This document shows positions 44,838-53,215 of a DNA stretch of 64,000 nucleotides, one piece after another. Position numbers and translations under genes: made by a program. The notes below the pieces were generated by a model. The model searched no databases and was not told the origin of the DNA. It saw nothing but the letters and a program-made list of their open reading frames with translations. The stretch lies in the NCBI GenBank assembly GCA_031553395.1, contig JAVBLR010000015.1:62001-126000 (forward strand). The letters are read 5' to 3'. Numbering within the stretch: the stretch's first letter is position 1; each line of letters starts with the position of its first letter. The stretch comes from WRGA01 sp031553395. Its GTDB lineage: Bacteria > Bacteroidota > Bacteroidia > Bacteroidales > WRGA01.

Positions 44838-45418
44838 ATGGAATTACAACTTATTCAGAACAAAATACAAAAATAAGAGGCTACAAAGTAATGTTGGACT
44901 TTGATTTGGCTGAAATGTATCAAGTCGAAACAAGGGTATTGAATCAATCAGTAAAACGTAATATAAAACGATTTCCGGATGATTTTATGTTTCAACTTAC
45001 AAAAGAAGAATTTGAAGATATGTCATCACAAATTGTGATGACATATCCAATCAAACGACCTAAAACAGCATTACCTTTGGCTTTTACAGAGCAAGGAGTT
45101 TCCATGTTATCAAGCATTTTAAGAAGTGAAGTAGCAATTACAATTAACATCAATATTATGCGTGCTTTTGTAGCTATTCGTCAACTATTAGCTAATCCTC
45201 CAATAGACAAAGATGAAGAATTACGAAACGAATTCCGGGAGTTGAAACAATATATCGAAGATGTTTTTACCGATTACAACGATATTAATGAAGATACCCG
45301 TATGCAATTGGAATTGATTAACGAAACATTAGCCGAATTACAAGTAAAAAACAATGAAATAGCCAAACCAAGAAATCCTATTGGATTTCAGTATTACTTC
45401 AATGAATCGAAAGAGTGA
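44838..45418 (+). CDS. ORF6N-domain (KilA-N-like) DNA-binding protein, frameshifted near its start
   Basis: The family opening is found as MELQLIQNKIQK from the ATG at 44838, but this frame hits TAA at 44874. The rest (IRGYKVMLDFDLAEMYQVETR onward, to 45418) is in another frame, and one extra A in the A5 run at 44869-44873 would join them. The ORF6N domain covers the first 120 residues (RFPDDFMFQLTKEEF, PLAFTEQGVSMLSSIL, ININIMRAFVAIRQLL), with a charged helical tail. Translation from an upstream TTG at 44768 would run through repeat sequence and is unlikely. An internal ATG (MLDFDL) could still give most of the protein. Phage-type regulator family. Confidence 0.82.
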
Positions 45419-45486
45419 AATATATCACGTGATATTTTGAAAATAGATTTTAATATAAATAACAAAAACTACTTTTACATATACGT

Positions 45487-46509
45487 ATGAAATACATTGT
45501 ATCTATCTACACATTAATAACTTTAGGTTTATTATTTACATGTTCCTGTAATCCTAAACAACCTAAGAATCTTGATGAAGATAACCAACCAGTTGTAATC
45601 CAACCGAGCAATGCTCCTGCATTCAATCAAGACAGCGCTTACCTTTATGTTGATAAACAAGTTGCCTTTGGCCCTCGTGTTCCTAATACGCAACCTCATG
45701 TCAATTGCGGTGATTATATTGCAAATGAGTTGGAACATTTTGGAGCGAAAGTGATAGAGCAAAAAGCGGAAGTAAAAGCATATAACGGACAAAAACTGAA
45801 TATGCGCAATATTATCGGGGTTTTCAATGAAAATCAGTCGGACCGGATTTTACTTTGTGCTCATTGGGATACTCGTCCGTATGCCGATCATGACCCGGAT
45901 AAAGCGAATTACAATACACCCATACTTGGAGCTAACGACGGCGCCAGCGGAGTAGGTGTATTAATGGAAATTGCACGGCAAATCGGATTAAAAATGCCGG
46001 AAATAGGTGTTGATATCATATTTTTTGATACAGAGGATTATGGCGCTCCAGAATTTTACGAAGGAGATGCCGGAGAAGATACCTGGTGCCTTGGCTCACA
46101 ATATTGGGCAGTTCGTCCTCATGTAAAAGGATACGCGGCTAAATTCGGAATTTTGCTGGATATGGTTGGCGCTAAAAATGCTTTTTTTCCGAAAGAAGGT
46201 TTTTCTGTTCAGTATGCAAACCGATATGTAGAAAAGGTTTGGCAAAAAGCGCACAGTATTGGTTACGGTAAATATTTTATCAACGAAAGAAGCGGATATA
46301 TTACCGACGATCATTTATATATCAATCAATTAGCCGGAATCCCTTGTATAGATATTATTCAATTGGATAAAACATCCCGCACCGGATTTTACGAAAACTG
46401 GCATACAATCAACGATACAATGGATTTCATCGATAAAGAAACGTTAAAAGCAGTCGGCCAAACGTTGATGGAAGTAATATATAGTGAGAAAGTTACTGAA
46501 ACAAAGTAG
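45487..46509 (+). CDS. M28-family glutaminyl-peptide cyclotransferase, lipoprotein
   Basis: 340 residues. A lipoprotein signal peptide ends LGLLFTCSC. The zinc-peptidase-like core has LLCAHWDTRPYADHDPD near residue 120, PILGANDGASGVGVLME near residue 145 (metal Asp), FFDTEDYGAPEF near residue 180, and the C-terminal WHTINDTMDFI (metal His). This combination is typical of Bacteroidota type II glutaminyl cyclases. It would convert N-terminal Gln of exported proteins to pyroglutamate in the periplasm. Six exported proteins in this window expose such a Gln. A classical aminopeptidase is a less likely alternative. Confidence 0.83.
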   Translation: MKYIVSIYTLITLGLLFTCSCNPKQPKNLDEDNQPVVIQPSNAPAFNQDSAYLYVDKQVAFGPRVPNTQPHVNCGDYIANELEHFGAKVIEQKAEVKAYNGQKLNMRNIIGVFNENQSDRILLCAHWDTRPYADHDPDKANYNTPILGANDGASGVGVLMEIARQIGLKMPEIGVDIIFFDTEDYGAPEFYEGDAGEDTWCLGSQYWAVRPHVKGYAAKFGILLDMVGAKNAFFPKEGFSVQYANRYVEKVWQKAHSIGYGKYFINERSGYITDDHLYINQLAGIPCIDIIQLDKTSRTGFYENWHTINDTMDFIDKETLKAVGQTLMEVIYSEKVTETK

Positions 46510-46529
46510 TATTTACTGATCTGCGCCTT

Positions 46530-46590
46530 TACCCCGAGCTGTGCCTATCGGCTTGCATGGGGTTATCAATGTAAAAGTCCTACCGGACTT
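46530..46590 (-). repeat. Two-hairpin repeat element, copy 6 (reverse)
   Basis: TACCCCGAGCTGTGCC, CTTGCATGGGGTTAT, AAGTCCTACCGGACTT, then AGTTGAGCA. It follows the glutaminyl cyclase gene. Confidence 0.87.
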
Positions 46591-46620
46591 AGTTGAGCAA
46601 TTATCAAACATATCTTGAGT

Positions 46621-46665
46621 AAGAAGAAAAAGGTGAAAGGATATTCCTTTCACCTTTTTCTTCTT
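46621..46665. terminator. Bidirectional terminator, 21-bp perfect stem
   Basis: Arms 46621-46641 (AAGAAGAAAAAGGTGAAAGG...) and 46645-46665 pair perfectly around a 3-nt loop, between the convergent cyclase and membrane-protein genes. Confidence 0.88.
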
Positions 46666-46700
46666 ACATGGTAGAACCAAGACTTGAAATACCCGAAACA

Positions 46701-46757
46701 AAGTCCGGAAGGACTTTTACATTGATAACCCCTTGCAAGCAAAGCGCAGCTCGGGAT
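46701..46757 (+). repeat. Two-hairpin repeat element, copy 7
   Basis: AAGTCCGGAAGGACTT, ATAACCCCTTGCAAGC, GCGCAGCTCGGGATTA. Preceded by GAAATACCCGAAACA as copy 4 is. With copy 6 in the opposite orientation it flanks the bidirectional terminator. Confidence 0.87.
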
Positions 46758-46768
46758 TACAAAAAATC

Positions 46769-47467
46769 TTACTTACGTCCTTTAACACTGGCAATAGCCA
46801 AAATTACGCCTAAGGCAATTCCCAATATGGCAGCAAACAATACTTGGAAGTCTCCCGGAAGGATGAATGTAATAGTATGTGCAGGAACCCAGAAAAAAGG
46901 AATTGTTTTCTTAAATACAAAACCCCATTGTACTTGCCAATTTATTCCGGTCAAATATTTTCCGAAAGGAATTGCTTTAAGCAAGCATGATAATTTTCCG
47001 CCATTATTTATTATATGAGTATCGGTAACTTTATGAACAGTCATAAATACTGGAGCAAAACAAGTATTCATCATCAAACTGATTCCGAATGCTCCAATTA
47101 ATTTGGAAATGGTAAATGAACCACCCATGGCTTCTTTGATTTCTCCCAAACCGATGTAATTAAGGATCGGAGGAATACCACCTGCAAATGTTTTCATTGC
47201 CAAGGCAATCCACATTCCCAACAAACCCCAAATAACCGCTCTCGGCAAAATGCCAAAACCGACTTCGCTATATTTCCCGGTCTTAATCCGCAAGCCTAAC
47301 ATTTCACCGGCTGTAGATAATATGCCAAATTTTATAAATGCCATTATAAACGCATGCTGTGCATTGAATGCAATATAGGCATCATAAAGCGATCGAGAAA
47401 TAATAAATGGTAGAAAAATGGCTACCATTACCAATACGAAAAGTAAATCAGATTTTAAATTCTTCAT
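46769..47467 (-). CDS. Multi-pass membrane protein, possibly Mpv17/PMP22-like
   Basis: 232 residues with five or six hydrophobic segments (VLVMVAIFLPFIISRSLY, AVIWGLLGMWIALAMKTF, PFFWVPAHTITFILPGDFQVLFAAILG). The last block has a loose likeness to the C-terminal part of Mpv17/PMP22 proteins, but this is weak. No signal peptide and no catalytic motif is visible. It stands alone between ribE and a repeat. Function unknown. Confidence 0.75.
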   Translation of the reverse strand: MKNLKSDLLFVLVMVAIFLPFIISRSLYDAYIAFNAQHAFIMAFIKFGILSTAGEMLGLRIKTGKYSEVGFGILPRAVIWGLLGMWIALAMKTFAGGIPPILNYIGLGEIKEAMGGSFTISKLIGAFGISLMMNTCFAPVFMTVHKVTDTHIINNGGKLSCLLKAIPFGKYLTGINWQVQWGFVFKKTIPFFWVPAHTITFILPGDFQVLFAAILGIALGVILAIASVKGRK

Positions 47468-47518
47468 AATATTTTATTGTTGGTTAATTTGTTGTTAATT
47501 ATTAGTTATTTGAATTTT

Positions 47519-47637
47519 TCAAGACACAAGAACAAAGAAATAAGATAAACGATTAAGACGTAAAAGAAGAAAAACTCTTGTCTTTAAAATCTATTCTTTC
47601 TTCTTGTGTCTTTGTTCTTTTGTCTTGATTATATTAT
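47519..47637. repeat. Quasi-palindrome, word AAGACACAAGAACAAAG
   Basis: Left arm from 47519 (CAAGACACAAGAACAAAGAA) and right arm ending 47627 (TTCTTGTGTCTTTGTTC...) with intermediate words such as AAAAGAAGAAAAACTCTTG. It fills the space between the membrane-protein gene and ribE. Confidence 0.75.
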
Positions 47638-48236
47638 TGAAATTTCATCATCCGGCTGATGTATTTGCCGATAATATCAAATTCAAGATTGACAATTGTT
47701 CCGGCTTTGATTTGGTGAAAATTGGTATATTCATACGTATAAGGAATAATTGCAACCTCAAAACTATTATCTTTCGAATTGCAAACAGTTAAGCTAACAC
47801 CATTTACAGTAACCGAACCTTTTTCTACGGTAACATAACCTTCCTTGGCTTTTTCTTTATCAAAATCATATTCGAAATGAAAATACCAGCTACCGTCGGC
47901 TTCACGAACTTCGGTACATTTAGCCGTTTGATCGACATGCCCTTGAACAATATGCCCGTCTAAACGTCCATTCATTAACATGCTGCATTCGAGATTTACT
48001 TTATCCCCAATTTTTAATAAGCCTAGATTTGATTTATCCAATGTTTCCTGAATAGCTGTAACCGTGTAAGTATCATTAGTTTTACTTACAACAGTCAGGC
48101 AAACGCCATTATGGGAGACACTTTGGTCGATTTTCAATTCATTAACAAACGAACATTGCATAGTAATATGCAAATTCCCTTTTTCCTTATTTAATGCAAC
48201 CACTTGGGCTGCTTCTTCAACTATCCCGGAAAACAT
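47634..48236 (-). CDS. ribE: Riboflavin synthase, alpha chain
   Basis: 200 residues with two lumazine-binding repeats: MFSGIVEEAAQV at the start with HNGVCLTVVSK near residue 42, and LDGHIVQGHVDQT near residue 94 with VNGVSLTVC near residue 145. It joins two lumazine molecules to give riboflavin. No FMN riboswitch was recognised upstream. Its stop lies at the edge of a quasi-palindromic repeat. Confidence 0.95.
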   Translation of the reverse strand: MFSGIVEEAAQVVALNKEKGNLHITMQCSFVNELKIDQSVSHNGVCLTVVSKTNDTYTVTAIQETLDKSNLGLLKIGDKVNLECSMLMNGRLDGHIVQGHVDQTAKCTEVREADGSWYFHFEYDFDKEKAKEGYVTVEKGSVTVNGVSLTVCNSKDNSFEVAIIPYTYEYTNFHQIKAGTIVNLEFDIIGKYISRMMKFQ

Positions 48237-48297
48237 TTTTATATCTAATTTTTAATGATTTACAATTTGTTATTTTCAGGCTCAAAAATAGTAAAAA

Positions 48298-48336
48298 AAG
48301 CAACAAGTAATAGGTAAAAAGTAAAAGATTAGAAGT
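48298..48336. repeat. Word repeat AAGCAACAAGTAATAGGTAAAAAG (single arm)
   Basis: AAGTAATAGG, TAAAAAGTAAAAG and ATTAGAAGTAAG words upstream of ribE. No clear opposite arm; a half-element of the quasi-palindrome type. Confidence 0.45.
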
Positions 48337-48368
48337 AAGTTATAATGACACCGATATGAATTTTTTTA

Positions 48369-48400
48369 GAGGGTGTGTCATTTTGGAGACACACCCTCTT
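48369..48400. repeat. Hairpin AGAGGGTGTGTC / GAGACACACCCTCT
   Basis: A strong 12-bp inverted repeat with a short loop. It resembles the GAGGGTGTGTC-type ends or terminators of Bacteroidota insertion sequences, so it may be the scar of a lost element (inference). No T run follows on either strand. Confidence 0.55.
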
Positions 48401-48417
48401 GAAGTAGTACTCACAAG

Positions 48418-48685
48418 ATGCCTTATACCTTTACAGAGCAGAGTGTTGAATATTGTCAAGTTAACTTAAAGGAATGTTGCAACTGCTGTAAATATTAATA
48501 TTATGCGTGCTTTTGAGCTATTCGTCAACGCCAATAAACAAAGTGAGTAAATTGCAAAATGAATTTCGCGAACTAAAAAATACATCGAAAACGTTTTCCG
48601 ATGGTAACGATATTAATTAATGAAGAACCCGTATGCAACCGGAACTTATCAATGAAACATTAGCCAAATTGCAAACAAAAAAACA
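48418..48685 (+). pseudogene. Decayed ORF6N-domain gene fragment
   Basis: The DNA aligns by eye with positions about 45070-45360 of the ORF6N gene. Shared landmarks are TTTACAGAGCA, ATTAATATTATGCGTGC, TTTTGAGCTATTCGTCAACG (one T lost), CGATATTAAT, and CCGTATGCAA followed by AATGAAACATTAGCC. The reading frame is broken by at least three indels and stops, and the N-terminal half is missing. It ends 1 nt before the stop of the GH28 gene. It is a dead second copy from a different source than the intact gene, since many positions differ. Confidence 0.85.
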
Positions 48686-48686
48686 A

Positions 48687-50489
48687 TTACTGGTTTCCTT
48701 TGATAACCGCTTTGTACTCGTCGATACCAATACCTTTTGACGAAACCAAAACGAATTCTTTTGTTTTAGATGGAAATTCTACATCCGAACTGATCGTTGA
48801 CCATTCCTTTTGAACAGGTAAAGTTAGTGTTCCCACTTTTATTTTTGAAGTTGTATTATCTCCTTTTGCAAATACATCAACTTGTTGGGGTTCATTGCTT
48901 GTATTAACATATCGTAAAGTCAATATGTATTTTTCATTTTTTTCCAATGGAGCATCGGCAATAGGATAAATAATAGAATTATCTGCATCCATTACTTCCA
49001 TATATCCGTTGCCTTCGAATGACGGAACTACATTACTCCATCCCCAACCAGATTGATTATCAAATACCTCCGCATGCTTATATTCGGGAGATGATGCCTG
49101 ATTTACAGATGGAAGAAGCGGATTTTCTCCATTTAAAACAGTATTTATCAGTTGAATACCACGTACATTTTGAAGTACACCTAATGTGGTAGCGGCATTG
49201 AATTTGCAATTATTCAATAAAACATTTGTAACCGGGGAATCTTCATAACATTTCAATGTAAACATTTTGGGACATGAATTTACAGTTACATTTTCAATAA
49301 AAACATTTTGAACTGTAGGTTGAAATCCACCGGTGTGTCCTTCTTCATATGTCATGTCGGTTTGAAAAAACTCGTAAGCAACTTTTTCTATATGGCAATT
49401 TCTCATATATACATTTTCAACAACTCCACCACGAGTCCAATTGGTTTTAATTCGTAAGGCGCGATCTAAATTGGAACTATTCATAATACAATCTTCCACA
49501 AATACATTTCGTATTCCTCCCGAAAGTTCACTTCCTAATGTTACACCGCCGTGTCCGTCTTTCATTGTGCAGCCTTGTATGATAATATTTTCACTTGGAA
49601 CGTTAAATAGCCTTCCATCATTATTTCTACCTGATTTAATCGCAATACAATCATCTCCGGTATCAAATATACAATTCTTAATCAAAACATTTTTGCACGA
49701 TTCTGGGTCGCAACCGTCATTGTTGTGCCAATGCGTATTAATATCCACATCTTTAATCGTAACATTTTCACAAAAAACAGGATTTAATTCCCACATCGGC
49801 GAATTTCGTATTTTAATTCCTTCTATCAGAATATTTTTACAATTATAAGGTTGAACGAACGATGGACGTAAACGCTCTTCCAAAACATCATTCCCAAATA
49901 TTCGTTTCTCTGCAGGCACATTATCTTCAACCATTTTCATTAAAACATTTCTTCCGCATTCCGGTTTTTTTTCGGCAGCCTTCCAACTGTCCCACCTCTC
50001 CTTATTGCCTGTATTTCCATCTAAAGTTCCGGTTCCTGTAATTGCAATATTGGTTTGTCCGTAAGCATAAATAAAAGGTGAATAATTTTTGCAATCCATT
50101 CCTTCAAAACGGGTAAGAACAATGGGTAAATAATCATTTAAATCAGTGCTGAAAAGTAATGTTGCACCTTCAGAGATATATAAATTTACATTACTTTTTA
50201 AGTGGATTGCTCCGGTTAAGAAAACTCCTTTTGGAACAACAACTCTCCCACCGCCCGAAGCAGAGCATTTATCTATAGCCTTTTGAATAGCAGAAGTACA
50301 TTTTTTCGTACCGCCAGGCGTTGCTCCGAATTTTGTTATATTATAATCTTTATTTGCGAATGTAGGAGGTATTATTTGGCTTAAGATTATGGGAACTTGT
50401 TTCCATTCTCCATACGAATAATCGGGTGTTTGACCTTGAAGTAATGTACACAATAAAATAGATAATGCTAAAAAAGAAGACCTTTTCAT
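48687..50489 (-). CDS. GH28 polygalacturonase, secreted
   Basis: 600 residues. The signal peptide ends LLCTLLQG with Gln next. The right-handed beta-helix of GH28 spans about residues 45-445, with all catalytic blocks: NNDGCDPESC near residue 257, DTGDDCIAIKSG near residue 277, GHGGVTLGSE near residue 313 and LRIKTNW near residue 343. A C-terminal beta-sandwich-like part of about 130 residues follows, without a type IX tail. It cleaves polygalacturonan and would feed the galacturonate operon at 30-40 kb. It is distant from that operon and has no visible copy of its operator. Confidence 0.92.
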   Translation of the reverse strand: MKRSSFLALSILLCTLLQGQTPDYSYGEWKQVPIILSQIIPPTFANKDYNITKFGATPGGTKKCTSAIQKAIDKCSASGGGRVVVPKGVFLTGAIHLKSNVNLYISEGATLLFSTDLNDYLPIVLTRFEGMDCKNYSPFIYAYGQTNIAITGTGTLDGNTGNKERWDSWKAAEKKPECGRNVLMKMVEDNVPAEKRIFGNDVLEERLRPSFVQPYNCKNILIEGIKIRNSPMWELNPVFCENVTIKDVDINTHWHNNDGCDPESCKNVLIKNCIFDTGDDCIAIKSGRNNDGRLFNVPSENIIIQGCTMKDGHGGVTLGSELSGGIRNVFVEDCIMNSSNLDRALRIKTNWTRGGVVENVYMRNCHIEKVAYEFFQTDMTYEEGHTGGFQPTVQNVFIENVTVNSCPKMFTLKCYEDSPVTNVLLNNCKFNAATTLGVLQNVRGIQLINTVLNGENPLLPSVNQASSPEYKHAEVFDNQSGWGWSNVVPSFEGNGYMEVMDADNSIIYPIADAPLEKNEKYILTLRYVNTSNEPQQVDVFAKGDNTTSKIKVGTLTLPVQKEWSTISSDVEFPSKTKEFVLVSSKGIGIDEYKAVIKGNQ

Positions 50490-50918
50490 TGAAACTAATT
50501 GATTTTGGTTTATAAAATAAATAAACTTCAGACGAATAAATAAATTGAAAAAACAAGCTATTAATCAGCAATATAGAAACTGATTATTAACTTTTGCATA
50601 ATATCTGAATATAGATAAATACTATTTCAACAAAGGATAGGGTATATTGTAAGATAAGATTTTTGATTTTTCGGATTACCTTTGTCAGGTCAATACGAAA
50701 ATAAGGATTCTTGACAAAAGTAATGATTTCGTAGAAGAATAATTGTTAATTAATAATAAATTCAAAAATCACGTAAAAATAATGTTCAAAACGAGTACGT
50801 TATGTAATACGTAGTACGTTTTACGTTATACGTAAGTGGCTGATGTTACCGAGACGTATAACGTAAAACGTACTACGTAAAACTTTCATATCGGTGTCAA
50901 TATGAAAAAGATAATTGC
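50490..50918. other. Intergenic region between the GH28 gene and recG
   Basis: 429 nt. It contains the upstream region of the GH28 gene, a TACCTTTG -7-like element at 50677-50684 (no -33 box at normal spacing), a perfect 26-bp inverted repeat (50808-50879) and a 15-nt motif matching 48346 in inverse orientation. No ORF or RNA gene recognised. Confidence 0.55.
50808..50879. repeat. Quasi-palindrome with perfect 26-bp arms, word ACGTAGTACGTTTTACG
   Basis: Arms 50808-50833 and 50854-50879 are exact reverse complements around a 20-nt loop. Inside each arm the word TACGT recurs (TACGTAGTACGTTTTACG). An imperfect extra word (TACGTTATG) precedes the left arm. Confidence 0.9.
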
Positions 50919-53015
50919 ATGTCGGATTTATCAACAAAAGACATAAAATTTTTGCCCGGAGTAGGTCCAAAACGAGCAGAAATGTTAAACAAAGAATTGA
51001 ATATTTTTTCTTTGGAAGACTTGTTGTATTATTTTCCGTATAAATACATCGATCGCAGTAAGATTTTCAACATATCTGAAATCGACGGTAATATGCCTTA
51101 CATTCAATTAAAAGGAAGAATTACTTTTTTTGAAGAAGTAGGAGAAGGTCGTAACCGGAGATTGGTCGCTAAATTTACTGATGGAACAGGATTTATTGAT
51201 TTGGTATGGTTTAAAGGGCTCAAATTTATTGTAGATAAATATAAATTCAATACAGAATATATCATTTTCGGCAAACCGACAGTTTTTGGAAACCGATTAA
51301 ATATTGCCCATCCTGATATTGACTTATCGGAAGATTTCTTGGATAAAAACGCCGGATTATCAGGATTTTATAATACATCTGAAAAGATGAAAAATAATTT
51401 TTTGAATTCAAAAGCTATTCAAAAAATTATTTATAGCCTTATACAATCAATATCCCAACCTTTGCCGGAAACATTACCATCTCATATTATTTCACAAGTA
51501 CACCTGATATCGTTGGATGAAGCAATACGAAATATTCATTTTCCGAAAAATCCCGAAATCCTAAGAAAAGCCGAATATCGCTTGAAATTTGAAGAACTGT
51601 TTTATGTGCAATTGAATATTCTCAGGTATACTAAAGATCGCCAGAAAAAAGCAAACGGATTTATTTTTGAGAAGATTGGTGATAATTTTAATGATTTCTA
51701 TGCACAAAAATTGCCTTTTGAATTAACCAATGCTCAAAAAAAGGTAATTCGTGAAATTCGGATGGATGTTGGAAGCGGACGGCAAATGAATCGTTTGTTG
51801 CAAGGTGATGTTGGTAGTGGAAAAACATTGGTTGCATTAATGACAATGCTAATGGCTTTGGATAATGGCTATCAAGCATGTATGATGGCTCCAACCGAAA
51901 TTTTAGCCAATCAGCATTTCGAAGGAATCAGTAAATTGCTCGAAGGATTGAATATCCGGGTTGAATTACTTACTGGCTCCACGAAAAAGAAAAAGAGAAT
52001 AGAACTATTGGCTGATTTGCAAGCAGGTAATATTCATATATTATTAGGTACACATGCATTGATAGAAGACCCTGTTATTTTTTCCAATTTAGGCATGGTA
52101 GTTATTGACGAACAACATCGCTTTGGTGTAGCACAACGGGCTAAGTTGTGGAAAAAAAATATTCAGCCTCCACATATTTTGGTTATGACAGCAACTCCAA
52201 TTCCTCGCACATTAGCTATGACTGTTTATGGAGATTTGGATGTATCGGTAATAGATGAACTTCCTCCCGGACGAAAACCAATTCAAACTCTTTTGCAGTT
52301 TGAAAATAAACGAGCAGCATTATATGAGTTTGTCCGAAAACAAATACAAATAGGCCGTCAGATTTACATTGTTTATCCACTTATTCAGGAAAGTGAAAAG
52401 ATGGATTATAAGAATCTGGAAGACGGATATGAACATATTAAAGAGATATTTAAAGAATATACGGTATGTATGGTTCATGGAAAAATGTCTCCCGCCGAAA
52501 AAGATGCCGAGATGCAACGCTTCGTAAATAATGAGGCTCAAATAATGGTTGCGACAACGGTTATTGAAGTTGGTGTAAATATTCCTAACGCATCGGTGAT
52601 GATTATCGAAAATGCCGAACGTTTCGGACTTTCCCAGTTGCATCAATTACGAGGCAGAGTAGGACGAGGTGCTGAACAATCATATTGTATTTTGCTTTCT
52701 TCCTATAAAATATCTGCCGATACTCGCAAACGACTGTCTATCATGGTCGAAAGTAATGATGGATTTGAAATTGCTGAAGCAGACTTGAAAATTCGTGGGC
52801 CGGGCGATTTGGAAGGAACACTACAAAGTGGTGACCCTTTTGCGTTAAAGATAGCAAATATCGTAAAGGATGTTCAAATTATGCAATATGCCAGAGAAAT
52901 TGCAGCACAACTATTGGATGAAGACCCTTATTTAGGTAAAGAGAATAATTTGATAATAAAAAAGCAACTGTCTCATATTCGGAAACATACAGAAAATTGG
53001 GGAATAATCAGTTAA
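50919..53015 (+). CDS. recG: ATP-dependent DNA helicase RecG
   Basis: 698 residues. The N-terminal wedge/OB domain includes FLPGVGPKRAEMLNKEL and YIQLKGRITFFEE. Walker A is LLQGDVGSGKTLVAL near residue 295, the Walker B box is VVIDEQHRFGVAQRA, and motif VI is LHQLRGRVGRGAEQSYC. It remodels stalled forks and Holliday junctions. Length is normal. It is monocistronic and separated from the GH28 gene by a perfect inverted repeat. Confidence 0.96.
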   Translation: MSDLSTKDIKFLPGVGPKRAEMLNKELNIFSLEDLLYYFPYKYIDRSKIFNISEIDGNMPYIQLKGRITFFEEVGEGRNRRLVAKFTDGTGFIDLVWFKGLKFIVDKYKFNTEYIIFGKPTVFGNRLNIAHPDIDLSEDFLDKNAGLSGFYNTSEKMKNNFLNSKAIQKIIYSLIQSISQPLPETLPSHIISQVHLISLDEAIRNIHFPKNPEILRKAEYRLKFEELFYVQLNILRYTKDRQKKANGFIFEKIGDNFNDFYAQKLPFELTNAQKKVIREIRMDVGSGRQMNRLLQGDVGSGKTLVALMTMLMALDNGYQACMMAPTEILANQHFEGISKLLEGLNIRVELLTGSTKKKKRIELLADLQAGNIHILLGTHALIEDPVIFSNLGMVVIDEQHRFGVAQRAKLWKKNIQPPHILVMTATPIPRTLAMTVYGDLDVSVIDELPPGRKPIQTLLQFENKRAALYEFVRKQIQIGRQIYIVYPLIQESEKMDYKNLEDGYEHIKEIFKEYTVCMVHGKMSPAEKDAEMQRFVNNEAQIMVATTVIEVGVNIPNASVMIIENAERFGLSQLHQLRGRVGRGAEQSYCILLSSYKISADTRKRLSIMVESNDGFEIAEADLKIRGPGDLEGTLQSGDPFALKIANIVKDVQIMQYAREIAAQLLDEDPYLGKENNLIIKKQLSHIRKHTENWGIIS

Positions 53016-53029
53016 TGAATCTTTAATTT

Positions 53030-53057
53030 GCAAAAACATGTTGTAAAACATGTTTTG
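53030..53057 (+). terminator. Hairpin after recG with the CATGTTGTAAAACATG core
   Basis: AAAACATG, 8-nt loop, CATGTTTT. The 16-base core is identical to that in the LacI-gene terminator at 29094. T-rich but without a long T run. Confidence 0.6.
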
Positions 53058-53138
53058 AATTAATTAACTCACAATCAAAAATTTAAACACATAATCCTTT
53101 TTATTTCACAAATCATATCGTTAAAATAAGTTATAGAT

Positions 53139-53172
53139 TTTGTCCGATGTGTAGAAAAAGTTACTACTTTTG
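53139..53172 (+). promoter_or_regulatory. Possible promoter of ndk
   Basis: TTTG at 53139-53142 and TACTTTTG at 53165-53172, spacer 22 nt, slightly longer than usual. Leader about 35 nt containing GAGGAGGT 18 nt before the start codon, too far to be a standard ribosome site. Confidence 0.5.
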
Positions 53173-53215
53173 GACAAATTAATTATAAATGAGGAGGTCT
53201 TAGGCTGCAATCATA

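Noticed and set aside
48237..48330. FMN riboswitch upstream of ribE
   Set aside because: The conserved RFN element blocks are absent; the sequence is AT-rich word repeat.
53191..53198. GAGGAGGT as a strong ribosome-binding site for ndk
   Set aside because: It ends 17 nt before the start codon, too far for normal use, and Bacteroidota rarely rely on such sites; the short MRRS reading frame starting at it is too small to claim.
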